Source: Micromonospora cremea
GTDB taxonomy: Bacteria > Actinomycetota > Actinomycetes > Mycobacteriales > Micromonosporaceae
DNA: 64,000 bases
NCBI RefSeq assembly: GCF_900143515.1
Contig: NZ_FSQT01000002.1
Span: 3,349,501-3,413,500 of the forward strand
Reading direction: 5' to 3'
Part shown: positions 15,819 through 24,479 of the stretch, one piece after another
Layout: each line of letters begins with the position of its first letter
How positions within the stretch are numbered: the first letter of the stretch is position 1
Notes under the pieces: generated by a model
Database searches by the model: none
Told to the model about the DNA's origin: nothing
Seen by the model: the letters and a program-made list of their open reading frames with translations, nothing else
Position numbers and translations under genes: made by a program

Positions 15819-17579
15819 GTGACCACCGTCGCACCCAAGCCGGTCGTGACCCGGCCCTGGCCGGTCCGGGAGCCGGTCAAGGGGTCGGCCATCGCGCGGC
15901 TGCTGCGTACCACGGACGCGAAGCAGATCGGGATCATGTACATGGTCACCGCGTTCGCGTTCTTCATGATCGGTGGCCTGATGGCCCTGATCATGCGGGC
16001 TGAGCTGGCCCGACCCGGGCTGCAGTTCCTGTCGCCCGAGCAGTACAACCAGCTGTTCACGATGCACGGCACGATCATGCTGCTGTTCTTCGCGACGCCG
16101 ATCGTGTTCGCCTTCGCGAACTACATCGTGCCGATCCAGATCGGCGCGCCCGACGTCTCCTTCCCGCGGCTGAACAGCTTCGCCTACTGGCTGTACCTGT
16201 TCGGCGGCACGATGGCGACCGCCGGTTTCATCACCCCGGGTGGCGCCGCCGACTTCGGCTGGTTCGCGTACGCGCCGCTGAGCAGCGTCGAGCACTCGCC
16301 CGGCATCGGCGCCAACATGTGGATCATGGGTCTGGCCATCTCCGGCCTGGGCACCATCCTCGGCGCGGTGAACATGATCACCACGGTGCTCACCCTGCGT
16401 GCGCCCGGCATGACCATGTTCCGGATGCCGATCTTCACGTGGAACATCCTGGTCACCAGCCTGCTGGTGATCCTGGTCTTCCCGCTGCTGGCCGCCGCGC
16501 TCTTCGCGCTCGCCGCGGACCGCATGCTCGGTTCCCACGTGTACGACCCGGCGACCGGTGGGCCGATGCTCTGGCAGCACCTGTTCTGGTTCTTCGGGCA
16601 CCCCGAGGTCTACATCGTCGCGCTGCCGTTCTTCGGCATCATCAGCGAGGTCATTCCGGTCTTCTCCCGCAAGCCGATCTTCGGCTACAAGGGTCTGATC
16701 GCCGCGACCGTCGCGATCGCCGCGCTCTCGATGAGCGTCTGGGCGCACCACATGTTCGCCACCGGCCAGGTGCTGCTGCCGTTCTTCAGCTTCCTGAGCT
16801 ACCTGATCGCCGTGCCCACCGGCATGAAGTTCTTCAACTGGATCGGCACCATGTGGCGGGGCCAGATCAGCTTCGAGACGCCCATGCTCTGGGCGGTCGG
16901 CTTCCTGGTCACGTTCCTCTTCGGTGGTCTCACCGGTGTGCTGCTGGCCAGCCCGCCGATCGACTTCCACGTGTCGGACTCGTACTTCGTGGTGGCGCAC
17001 TTCCACTACGTGCTCTTCGGCACCATCGTGTTCGCAGTCTTCTCGGGCATCTACTTCTGGTTCCCGAAGATGTTCGGCCGGATGCTCGACGAGCGCCTGG
17101 GCAAGGTGCACTTCTGGCTCACCATGATCGGCTTCCACACCACGTTCCTGGTGCAGCACTGGCTGGGCAACGAGGGCATGCCGCGCCGGTACGCCGACTA
17201 CCTGCCCAGCGATGGCTTCACCACGCTGAACATGATCTCCACGATCGGCGCGTTCATCACCGGTATCTCGACGCTGCCGTTCATCTACAACTGCTGGAAG
17301 TCGTACAAGACCGGCCCGGTGGTCGAGGTGAACGACCCCTGGGGTCACGGCAACTCGTTGGAGTGGGCGACGAGCAGCCCGCCGCCGCTGCGCAACTTCG
17401 ACCGGATGCCCCGGATCCGCTCCGAGCGGCCGGCGTTCGACGCGAAGTTCCCGGAGCTGGCCGCCGGCGGCCAGAGCCTGGCCGGCCCGCCGGAGGGTGG
17501 CTCCAAGCCGCTCACCAGCGAGTCGGACGGCGGGGCCAGCTACCGCGAGGACATCGCCAGCGACGTCGACCGGAACTGA
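15819..17579 (+). CDS. ctaD: Cytochrome c oxidase subunit I (aa3-type)
   Basis: A 586-residue multi-pass haem-copper oxidase subunit. All metal-ligand segments are visible: the low-spin haem His in [11 protein letters not shown], the CuB His with cross-linked Tyr in [15 protein letters not shown], the His pair in WAHHMF, and the haem a3 and a His pair in [10 protein letters not shown]. The start GTG 15819 follows CCGGAGG by 6 bp; the longer frame start is less likely. A hydrophilic 60-residue C-terminal tail is rich in Ser, Gly and Glu. It catalyses O2 reduction in the membrane together with CtaC and CtaE, which are not in this window. A 12-bp stem-loop follows the stop. Confidence 0.95.
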   Translation: MTTVAPKPVVTRPWPVREPVKGSAIARLLRTTDAKQIGIMYMVTAFAFFMIGGLMALIMRAELARPGLQFLSPEQYNQLFTMHGTIMLLFFATPIVFAFANYIVPIQIGAPDVSFPRLNSFAYWLYLFGGTMATAGFITPGGAADFGWFAYAPLSSVEHSPGIGANMWIMGLAISGLGTILGAVNMITTVLTLRAPGMTMFRMPIFTWNILVTSLLVILVFPLLAAALFALAADRMLGSHVYDPATGGPMLWQHLFWFFGHPEVYIVALPFFGIISEVIPVFSRKPIFGYKGLIAATVAIAALSMSVWAHHMFATGQVLLPFFSFLSYLIAVPTGMKFFNWIGTMWRGQISFETPMLWAVGFLVTFLFGGLTGVLLASPPIDFHVSDSYFVVAHFHYVLFGTIVFAVFSGIYFWFPKMFGRMLDERLGKVHFWLTMIGFHTTFLVQHWLGNEGMPRRYADYLPSDGFTTLNMISTIGAFITGISTLPFIYNCWKSYKTGPVVEVNDPWGHGNSLEWATSSPPPLRNFDRMPRIRSERPAFDAKFPELAAGGQSLAGPPEGGSKPLTSESDGGASYREDIASDVDRN

Positions 17580-17600
17580 CAACCAGCTCCGCAGCTGTAC

Positions 17601-17641
17601 GACGGGCGCCGCCACCGGGACCACCGGAAGCGGCGCCCGTC
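17601..17641 (+). terminator. Terminator after ctaD
   Basis: GACGGGCGCCGC (17601-17612) and GCGGCGCCCGTC (17630-17641) form a perfect 12-bp stem, 21 bp after the ctaD stop codon, with a 17-nt loop and no U-tract. Confidence 0.65.
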
Positions 17642-17649
17642 GCCATGCC

Positions 17650-17965
17650 CGGCCCGGCGCCGCCCGGGTCCGGCCCGACCCGATGGCCACTCGTCCCGGC
17701 TCGGCCCGCCATGGCTCGGCTCGGCCCGCCACTCCCCGGCCCGTTACCGCCCGGCCGGGCCCGCCACGGTCGGCCCACCCGCTCGCCCCACCGTTCGCCC
17801 CACCGCTCGGCCCGCCACCGCTCGGCCTGGCACGGTTCGCCCCACCGCTCGGCCCACCCGTCCGGCCCGCCACGGCTCGCAACACCGCGCGGCCCGTCAA
17901 CGGCCGGCCCGGCCTGTCACCGCCCGGCCCGGCCCGACCCGGCCTGACGGCCCGCCGGGCCACCT
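17650..17965. repeat. Low-complexity, C-rich imperfect repeat tract
   Basis: The plus strand is strongly skewed to C and G. It is built of irregular copies of words such as CGGCCCGCCAC, CTCGGCCC and CGCCCCACCG. It is open in all forward frames simply because of composition and shows no protein domain. No gene is called here. Confidence 0.5.
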
Positions 17966-17978
17966 GTTCCTGATCAGC

Positions 17979-18018
17979 GTTATACCTGCGAGTCATAGTT
18001 ATGACTCACAGGTATAAC
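17979..18018. promoter_or_regulatory. 40-bp near-perfect palindrome, operator-like
   Basis: The arms GTTATACCTGCGAGTCATA and TATGACTCACAGGTATAAC pair at 18 of 20 positions, with mismatches at one internal pair and the centre. It is much richer in AT than the flanking DNA. Its size and internal symmetry resemble a double operator for a dimeric repressor, perhaps of the PadR or MarR type. No credible gene starts directly downstream on either strand. Confidence 0.5.
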
Positions 18019-18220
18019 CCTCTTCCGGCACATGCTGGCGGGCAGCGGCATCGGCGGCATGACGATCGCCGTCGTCTGGGCGCGGACCACCACGAACAGG
18101 CTCGGCCCGACGCTGGCTGGGCGCGGCCCGCACCGACTAAGCGCGTGCAGGCCGGGAAGCCTCGTGCCGGCCTGGGCCGGACAGGCTCTTCCCGGCCAGG
18201 CCGGAGAGGTGCGTTTCCGC

Positions 18221-18308
18221 TCAGGCTGGGGGCTCTTCCCGCTCAGGCTGGGGGCTCTTCCCGCTCAGGCTGGGGGCTCTTCCCGCTCAGGCTGGGGGCT
18301 CTTCCCGC
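18221..18308. repeat. Tandem repeat, four perfect copies of a 22-bp unit
   Basis: The unit starts TCAGGCTGGGGGCTCTTCCC and is 22 bp long, with copies beginning at 18221, 18243, 18265 and 18287. Degenerate copies flank the array on both sides. It lies in the 3' flank of the minus-strand MFS gene with no gene over it. There are no unique spacers, so it is not a CRISPR array. Confidence 0.85.
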
Positions 18309-18375
18309 CCAGGCCAGGGGCTTCTCACGACCAGGCCGGGAGGCAGGTTCCCGGCCAGGCGGTGACGTGCCGGCC

Positions 18376-19602
18376 TCAGCGGGCGGCGGGGGCGAGGTCG
18401 GTCTCGACGGGCGGCGGCAGGGCGGCCGCGTCCGCGTTGCGGCGGCGACGTAGCTCGATCGGGAGCACCACCAGGGTCACCAACGCGCCCAGCGCACCGG
18501 TCACCACGAAGCCCCAGAGCGGGGCGCTGGCGTCGATCACCGCACCCGCGAGCGGTGCGCCGACCGCGATGCCGACGGTGACGGCGGATCCGTGCAGGCC
18601 CATCGCCTCACCGCGTACCTCGGCCGGTGCCAGGCGGCTGACCGCGTCGGACGAGGCCGCGATGGTCGGCGCGCAGAGCGCCCCGGCCGGGATCAGCGCC
18701 AGGCAGAGCAGCCACCAGTGCGAGCCGCCCAGCCCGACCGGGATGGTGCAGAGGCCGAGCGCCGCGGTCAGCGCCAGCGGTGAGAGCGAGCGGTGCACGG
18801 CACCGTAGGCGAAGCCACCGACCAGCGAGGCGACCGCCCAGGCGGCCAGCACCGCCCCGGTCCACCCGACCTCACCGCTCTCCCGCAGCACGGCGACCAC
18901 CGCCACGTCGGTCCCGCCGAGCACGAGGGTGGCGGCGGCGCTGACGGCCAGCACGGCGAGCAGGCGCGGGGTCAGCCACTCGCGGCGGGGCACCCGGCGC
19001 CGCGGGCCGGTGGGCTCCGCGGCGCCGCGGATCGGCGGATTGAGCAGCCACAGGGCGATGCCGGCGGCAACGATCCCGGCGCCGACCAGGTAGAGGGTGG
19101 TCCGCGCGGAGATCGCGGTGACCAGGGCCACGGCCAGCGCGGGGCCGATCATGAAGGACAGCTCCACCGACATGGAGTCCAGCGCGTACGCCGGGCGGCG
19201 ACGGTCCTCCGGGACCAGCGCGGCGATGGACTGCCGGACCACCGAGAAGATCGGCAGGGCCAGCGAGCCGGCGACGAAGGCGGCCGGTAGCAGCAGCGGG
19301 TACGGCAGCGAGGGCGCGGTGGCCCAGAACACCGCCTCGGCGATCCCGGTGAGCACCAGGACCGGGCGCAGGCCACGCCGGTCCACCAGCCGGCCGAGCA
19401 ACGGGCCGCCGATCGCCGCGCCCACGGTGATGGCCGCGCCGACCAGGCCGGCCGCCCCGTAGCCCCGATCCAGGTCGAGCACCACGTGGAAGGTCAGCGT
19501 CACCCCGGTCGCGGTGAGCGGAATCCGGGCGAGGACGGCTACCAGCAGCAGCGACCGCAGGCCGGGCAGAGCGAGCGCTTCCCGGTAAGGCTTCATGTTC
19601 AC
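18376..19602 (-). CDS. MFS transporter (12-TM type)
   Basis: A major facilitator protein of about 408 residues with roughly twelve hydrophobic segments. The MFS signature loop after TM2 reads GRLVDRRGLRPVL. The cytoplasmic central loop is basic (GPRRRVPRREWLTPR). The start is chosen at GTG 19602, 11 bp after GGAGG; ATG 19596 (MKPYREALALPG) and ATG 19626 are alternatives. It is the last gene of a minus-strand run with pncB and pncA, 64 bp after pncA. Drug or metabolite export is the usual role; nothing in the sequence defines the substrate. A low-complexity region lies beyond its 3' end. Confidence 0.85.
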   Translation of the reverse strand: MNMKPYREALALPGLRSLLLVAVLARIPLTATGVTLTFHVVLDLDRGYGAAGLVGAAITVGAAIGGPLLGRLVDRRGLRPVLVLTGIAEAVFWATAPSLPYPLLLPAAFVAGSLALPIFSVVRQSIAALVPEDRRRPAYALDSMSVELSFMIGPALAVALVTAISARTTLYLVGAGIVAAGIALWLLNPPIRGAAEPTGPRRRVPRREWLTPRLLAVLAVSAAATLVLGGTDVAVVAVLRESGEVGWTGAVLAAWAVASLVGGFAYGAVHRSLSPLALTAALGLCTIPVGLGGSHWWLLCLALIPAGALCAPTIAASSDAVSRLAPAEVRGEAMGLHGSAVTVGIAVGAPLAGAVIDASAPLWGFVVTGALGALVTLVVLPIELRRRRNADAAALPPPVETDLAPAAR

Positions 19603-19666
19603 GTGGGTCCGTACCTCCGGCGACATCCTCGACCGGTGGCGGGCCGATGACCAACGATTTACCTCG

Positions 19667-20248
19667 TCATGCGGCCCTGATCACAGGTTGACCGTTCAGG
19701 GTCACCCCCGCGCTGTCCATCGCCCGCAGCGCCACGTCGGTGGTGTCCGGAGCGACCGCCGCCGTCAGATCGAGCAGCACGGTGGTGGCGAAACCCTCCC
19801 GGGCGGCGTCCAGCGCGGTCGCCCGGACGCAGTGGTCGGTGGCGATGCCGACCAGGTCGACCCGGTCCACGTCGTGCCGGCGCAGCCAGTCGGCCAGGCA
19901 CTCGCCGTCGTCGGCGTGCCCCTCGAACCCGGAGTACGCCGCCGCGTGCTCGCCTTTGTGGAAGATCGCCTCGACGCGCTCGGTGGCCAGGTCGGGGTGG
20001 AACTCCGAGCCGCTGGTGCCGACCACGCAGTGCCGGGGCCAGGACTCCACGAAGTCCGGCGGATCGCCGAAGTGCGCGCCCGGGTCGATGTGGTAGTCCT
20101 TGGTCGCGACCACGTGCGTCCACCGGTCCGGCTCGGCGGCGAGCAGCCGGGAGATGCCGGCGGCCACCCCCGCCCCGCCCCCGACGGCCAGCGAGCCGCC
20201 CTCGCAGAAGTCGTTCTGCACGTCCACGATGATCAGCGCGTTGCGCAC
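19667..20248 (-). CDS. pncA: Nicotinamidase
   Basis: A 193-residue isochorismatase-fold amidase that converts nicotinamide to nicotinate. The catalytic triad is visible: Asp9 in IIVDVQNDF, Lys98 in IFHKGEH and Cys140 in GIATDHCVRATA. The metal site is Asp51/His53/His59 (DYHIDPGAHF). It lies 52 bp downstream of pncB on the same strand, so the two steps that recycle nicotinamide to nicotinate mononucleotide are encoded together. In mycobacteria this enzyme activates pyrazinamide. Confidence 0.95.
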   Translation of the reverse strand: MRNALIIVDVQNDFCEGGSLAVGGGAGVAAGISRLLAAEPDRWTHVVATKDYHIDPGAHFGDPPDFVESWPRHCVVGTSGSEFHPDLATERVEAIFHKGEHAAAYSGFEGHADDGECLADWLRRHDVDRVDLVGIATDHCVRATALDAAREGFATTVLLDLTAAVAPDTTDVALRAMDSAGVTLNGQPVIRAA

Positions 20249-20300
20249 TGGGCGCTCCTCTCGTCACGGCCGGGACCCGTGTGGCGGGGCCCGGATGGTC

Positions 20301-21587
20301 TCAGTCGGCGGGTACGACGGTGACCGGCACGGCCGGGTCGCCGGCGGAGAGCTTCAGCCCCTCCCAGGGGATGGAGATCAGGCACTCCCGCAGGTGCTCC
20401 CGCGACTCGTCGAGGGTGGGCCGCGCCACCGGTTCGCCGTGGACCACGAACGAGCGCTGGAGCAACCGGTCGTTGGGCTGCCGGTCCGGCACGCCCTGCG
20501 GGCAGATGACCTCCTCGGTGGCGGTGCCGGTCGGCTTGTGCCGGCGGACCGCCACCTTCCGGCCGCCGATGGTCGCCTTCTGCTCGGAGCGCTTCACCAC
20601 CGGCCGTCCGTCGACCTCGACGAGCTTGTAGACCAGCCCGACGGTGGGCGCTCCGGAGCCGGTGACCACCGCCGTGCCCGCGCCGTACATGTCCACCGGC
20701 TCGGCGGCCAGCGCGGCGATCGAGTACTCGTCCAGGTCGCCCGAGACGATGATCTTGGTTTCGGTGGCGCCCAGTGAATCCAGCAGGTCCCGGGACTGCT
20801 GGGCGATCACCGCCAGGTCGCCCGAGTCGATCCGCACCGCCCGCAGCTCGGGCCCGGCCATCGCTATCGCGTTGCGAATGCCCTGGGTGATGTCGTACGT
20901 GTCGACCAGGAGCGTCGTGTCCTTGCCCAGCGTGGCCACCTGCGAGGCGAACGCGGCCCGTTCGTCGTCGTGCAGCAGCGTGAACGCGTGTGCCGCTGTG
21001 CCCGCCGTCGGGATGCCGTAGCGCGCACCGGCGGCGAGGTTGGAGGTGAACTGGAAACCGGCCAGGTACGCGGCCCGCGCCGCGGCCACCGCGGCCTCCT
21101 CGTGCGCCCGGCGCGATCCCATCTCGATCAGCGTCCGGCCGCGTGCCGCGGTCACCATCCGGGCCGCCGCGGCGGCAACCGCGCTGTCATGGTTGAGCAC
21201 CGAGAGCGCCAGCGTCTCCAGCACCACGCACTCGGCGAAGCCGCCGGAGACGGTGAGGATAGGCGAACTGGGGAAGAACAGCTCACCCTCGGCGTACCCG
21301 TCGACGTCGCCGGTGAAGCGGTAGTCGGCGAGCCAGGCCGCTGTCGCGTCGTCGGCCACCCCGGTCTGGCGCAGGAAGTCGATCTCCGCCGGGTCGAACC
21401 GGAAGTCGCGGATCAGCTCGATCAGCCGGGCCGTGCCGGCGACCACGCCGTACCGGCGCCCGGTTGGCAGCCGGCGGCTGAACACCTCGAAGACGCAGCG
21501 GCGGTCGACGGTGCCGTCCCTGAGGGCCGCGCTGACCATGGTCAGCTCGTAGTGGTCGGTCAGCAGCGCGGGGCGGAGGGTGCTCAC
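20301..21587 (-). CDS. pncB: Nicotinate phosphoribosyltransferase
   Basis: A 428-residue enzyme of NAD salvage that joins nicotinate to PRPP with ATP hydrolysis. The N-terminal block TDHYELTMVSAAL, the EVFSRRLPTGR segment, the IRIDSGDLAVIAQQSRD region and KLVEVDGRPVVKRS are family hallmarks. It begins 16 bp after the stop of the LuxR-type regulator and precedes pncA. Its proximity to clpS and the cysO genes recalls the actinobacterial order around mycobacterial pncB1. Confidence 0.95.
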   Translation of the reverse strand: MSTLRPALLTDHYELTMVSAALRDGTVDRRCVFEVFSRRLPTGRRYGVVAGTARLIELIRDFRFDPAEIDFLRQTGVADDATAAWLADYRFTGDVDGYAEGELFFPSSPILTVSGGFAECVVLETLALSVLNHDSAVAAAAARMVTAARGRTLIEMGSRRAHEEAAVAAARAAYLAGFQFTSNLAAGARYGIPTAGTAAHAFTLLHDDERAAFASQVATLGKDTTLLVDTYDITQGIRNAIAMAGPELRAVRIDSGDLAVIAQQSRDLLDSLGATETKIIVSGDLDEYSIAALAAEPVDMYGAGTAVVTGSGAPTVGLVYKLVEVDGRPVVKRSEQKATIGGRKVAVRRHKPTGTATEEVICPQGVPDRQPNDRLLQRSFVVHGEPVARPTLDESREHLRECLISIPWEGLKLSAGDPAVPVTVVPAD

Positions 21588-21603
21588 CGCCCCAGCCTAA
21601 GGT

Positions 21604-24282
21604 TCAGCTCGCGTCGCCGCCCTCGTGGCCCGGGATCGATCGCAGCGCCGCCCACAGCTCGGCCCTGCCGGTCACGCCGAGCTTGGTGTAGATCCGCTGG
21701 AGATGGTTCTCCACGGTCCGTGCGGAGAGGTAGAGCCGCTCGGCGATGGCCCGGCTGGTCGCGCCGTGCGCGGCGAGCCGGGCCACCTGCCACTCCCGCT
21801 CGGTCAGCACCGGCGCCCCGGCCTGCAGCGCCGGCGTGCGGATCAGGTCGCAGCGGCTGAGCAGCCCGGCAAGGCGCTCCCGGGCGTCGCCGGCCGCCGC
21901 CGAGTGCTGCCGGCGCAGCCGGTGCAGGGCCTGGGCGGTGGCCTCGGCGGCGTACACGTGCAGCTCCAGCGCGACGTAGTCGTCGGCGACCGCGAGCAGA
22001 TCCGCGGCGGCGTCGGTCACCGCGGCCCGGGCGTGCCGGGCCAGCAGTGGCGGGAGCACGCCGTCGACCTGTTCGGAGAGCTCGGCGAGGCGCTGCGCGA
22101 CGGTGCGCCGGCTGCCGTCGGAGCAGGTGGGCCCGACCGGCGCGCCGGCCTGATCCAGCCGGACCAGGTCGTGCAGGACGTGCACCTCGTGCCCGGCGAA
22201 GCCGTCCGCGCGCAGCCGGTCCACCAGGTCGTTGAGCTGTTTGATCGCGCCCGGCAGGTCGCCCGTCGCGGCGAGCACCGCGCCGCGGGCCTGCTCCAGC
22301 CACGGGTAGAGCACCGCCATGCCCGGTGCGTGGGTGCGGTCCGCCTCGGCCATCGCCTCGGTGGCCTGCGCCGCGTCGCCGCGCAGCGCCGCCGCCTGCG
22401 CCCGCTCGGCCTGGGCCAGACCGGCGTAGACCCGACTGGTGGCCAGCACCGCGCAGGCGCCCAGCGACGTCCGCATCGCCGCGTCGCTCTGCCCGCGCAG
22501 TCGGGCCGCGTACGCCTGGACGATGGCCAGGTATCCGGTGCCGAGCCGGAAGTCCCCCGCACCCGCGAGGTCGGCGAACTCGTCGGCCACGATCGCGTCG
22601 ATGCCGGCCAGGTCACCGGTGAGCATGAGCCGGGTGCCCCGGGCCAACTCCAGGGCCAGTTGCAGGTACGGCATGTCGGTCCGCCAGCTGGCCGCCGCGG
22701 AGTGCACCTGGGCGATGGCCGTACCGCTGCGGCTCAGCTGGCCCTTTGCGGCCTGGACGTACGCGATGGTGCTGCGGGCCAGCTCGCGGGCGGCGACACT
22801 GGCCGCCGGCCGGTCCAGCACCCGCTGGCTGAGCCGCACGGCGGTGCTCGTGTCCAGCCGGTGCAGTCGCATGATCGCCTCGAAGGCGTGCACCCGGGCC
22901 CGGTCGGCGGAATCGCCGAGGTGCTCGACACGGGACGCGATCTCCTCCACGGTGGACTCCCGGCTCAGCCCCCAGTAGCTGACCATCCCCCGCACGGTCA
23001 GCCACCGGCAGAGTCGCCGCTCGTCGCCGGGGTCGGGGCTCACCGCGTCCAGGACCTCGATCGCCTCGTCCGGTCGGTCGGCGAACATCAGGATGGTGGC
23101 CAGCAGCTCGGCTGCGTCCGAGCCGCCGTCGGCGTTTAGCGCGGCGCGGGCGAGCCGGGTCGCCAGCGGCACGTCGTAGCGGGTGAACGCCTGCACCGCG
23201 GCGTCCAGAAGCAGGGCCGGGTCCTGCGCGGTGCCCGAGTCGAGCCGCCACACCGCCACCCGCAACAGGTCGTCGCGGCGGCGCTTGCCGACCCGCTCGA
23301 GCAGCTCCGCGAGGCTCGCCTGGAGTCGCCGGGTGCGACTGACCGGGCAGCGGCGGCGCATCACCTCGCCGTAGAGCGGGTGGGCCAGCCGGACGTTGGT
23401 CCGCCGGTCGTGCTGCACCACGCTGATCAGCCCACGTTCTTCGGCGATCTCCACGTCGGCCGGGTCGGCGGCCTGGTTGAGCAGGTGCAGGCCCAGGGGC
23501 TCGCCGAAGGCGACCAGCTCGACGACCGCGCGGACGCCGTCGGTGAGCTGCCCGACGCGGGTGTCGATCAGGTCGGTCAGGTTGGGCGCCAGCTCGAGCC
23601 GCCCGGTCCACTTCCAGATGCCGTAGGTGCGCTTGAGCTCCGCGCTGCCGTTGGCGGCGTGCACCAGCTCGCGCAGCAGCAGCGGGTTGCCGGCCGACAG
23701 CCGGCCGAGGCGGTCGGCGGAGCCGGCGTCGACCGGGCCGCCCAGGATCGTCGCCAGCAGCCCGGCGGTCTCCGCCGGTGGCATCGGGGTCAGCTCGACG
23801 TGTTCGACCAGGTCGTCGGTCCAGAGTGCGCGGATCGGCAGCGGGATCTGCTCGCCGTCGCGCAGGGTGCCGACCACGGTGGCGTTCTCCGCGCGGGCGA
23901 CCAGGTGCACCAGCGCCGCGGAGGGCGGGTCGAGCAGGTGCGCGTCGTCGATGGCGAGCACGATCCGCCGGCCGGCGGCCTGCTGTTGCAGCACGCCCAG
24001 CGCCCAGCGGAGGATGCCGGCGGGAGAGAGGCCCTGGGGCTGCTCGGCGGGGAGGACCTGCACCAGCCCGCCGAACGGCAGCGCGGCCGTGGTGGCACTG
24101 GCCGCGATGGTCCAGATCGCGTACCGGTCGGTGGGCAGCGTGCTCACGCCCTCGCGCAGCAGCCGGCTCTTGCCGATGCCCGCGCTGCCGCTGAAGAAGA
24201 GCCCTCGGCCGGCCTCCCCGGTCACTGCCGCCAGCAGGCGGTTGAGCTCATCGGTTCGGCCGACGAACTGCCATCGACTCAT
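21604..24282 (-). CDS. LuxR-family regulator with N-terminal AAA-type ATPase (LAL type)
   Basis: An 892-residue protein starting MSRWQFVGRTDEL. Walker A is GSAGIGKS (about residues 32-39) and Walker B lies in IVLAIDDAHLLD. The central region is helical and repeat-rich, as in other large ATP-binding LuxR regulators. The C-terminal LuxR HTH reads LTEREWQVARLAAHG and SARTVENHLQRIYTKLGV. The frame extends 45 bp further upstream, but the chosen ATG fits the family N-terminus. Its stop is only 16 bp before pncB, so it may be co-transcribed with the NAD salvage genes. Its target and inducer are unknown. Confidence 0.88.
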   Translation of the reverse strand: MSRWQFVGRTDELNRLLAAVTGEAGRGLFFSGSAGIGKSRLLREGVSTLPTDRYAIWTIAASATTAALPFGGLVQVLPAEQPQGLSPAGILRWALGVLQQQAAGRRIVLAIDDAHLLDPPSAALVHLVARAENATVVGTLRDGEQIPLPIRALWTDDLVEHVELTPMPPAETAGLLATILGGPVDAGSADRLGRLSAGNPLLLRELVHAANGSAELKRTYGIWKWTGRLELAPNLTDLIDTRVGQLTDGVRAVVELVAFGEPLGLHLLNQAADPADVEIAEERGLISVVQHDRRTNVRLAHPLYGEVMRRRCPVSRTRRLQASLAELLERVGKRRRDDLLRVAVWRLDSGTAQDPALLLDAAVQAFTRYDVPLATRLARAALNADGGSDAAELLATILMFADRPDEAIEVLDAVSPDPGDERRLCRWLTVRGMVSYWGLSRESTVEEIASRVEHLGDSADRARVHAFEAIMRLHRLDTSTAVRLSQRVLDRPAASVAARELARSTIAYVQAAKGQLSRSGTAIAQVHSAAASWRTDMPYLQLALELARGTRLMLTGDLAGIDAIVADEFADLAGAGDFRLGTGYLAIVQAYAARLRGQSDAAMRTSLGACAVLATSRVYAGLAQAERAQAAALRGDAAQATEAMAEADRTHAPGMAVLYPWLEQARGAVLAATGDLPGAIKQLNDLVDRLRADGFAGHEVHVLHDLVRLDQAGAPVGPTCSDGSRRTVAQRLAELSEQVDGVLPPLLARHARAAVTDAAADLLAVADDYVALELHVYAAEATAQALHRLRRQHSAAAGDARERLAGLLSRCDLIRTPALQAGAPVLTEREWQVARLAAHGATSRAIAERLYLSARTVENHLQRIYTKLGVTGRAELWAALRSIPGHEGGDAS

Positions 24283-24479
24283 CCCGGCAGCATATCCATC
24301 GAAATCTGTCCGCGTCCGCACCGTCACGCAGCGAAGTTGAGTAATCTCGGGATTATCGGTGAGTATTTGACGTGTTCCGCCCGGGCACCGGGCCGCCCGT
24401 AGTCTTCCGGCATCCGGGTACCGTCACCGGAGTTTCCACGCGACCGGACGCCCGGTCGCCCGTAATGGGAGGCCACCCG

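Noticed and set aside
15672..17996. A 774-codon frame antisense to ctaD
   Set aside because: It is a composition shadow. ctaD on the plus strand has all metal ligands.
18221..18308. Possible CRISPR array
   Set aside because: Copies are directly abutting 22-bp units without spacers and there are no cas genes.
24283..24479. Alternative upstream starts for the GTPase-like gene
   Set aside because: The in-frame GTG at 24372 lacks a ribosome-binding site, while ATG 24480 has GGGAGG.
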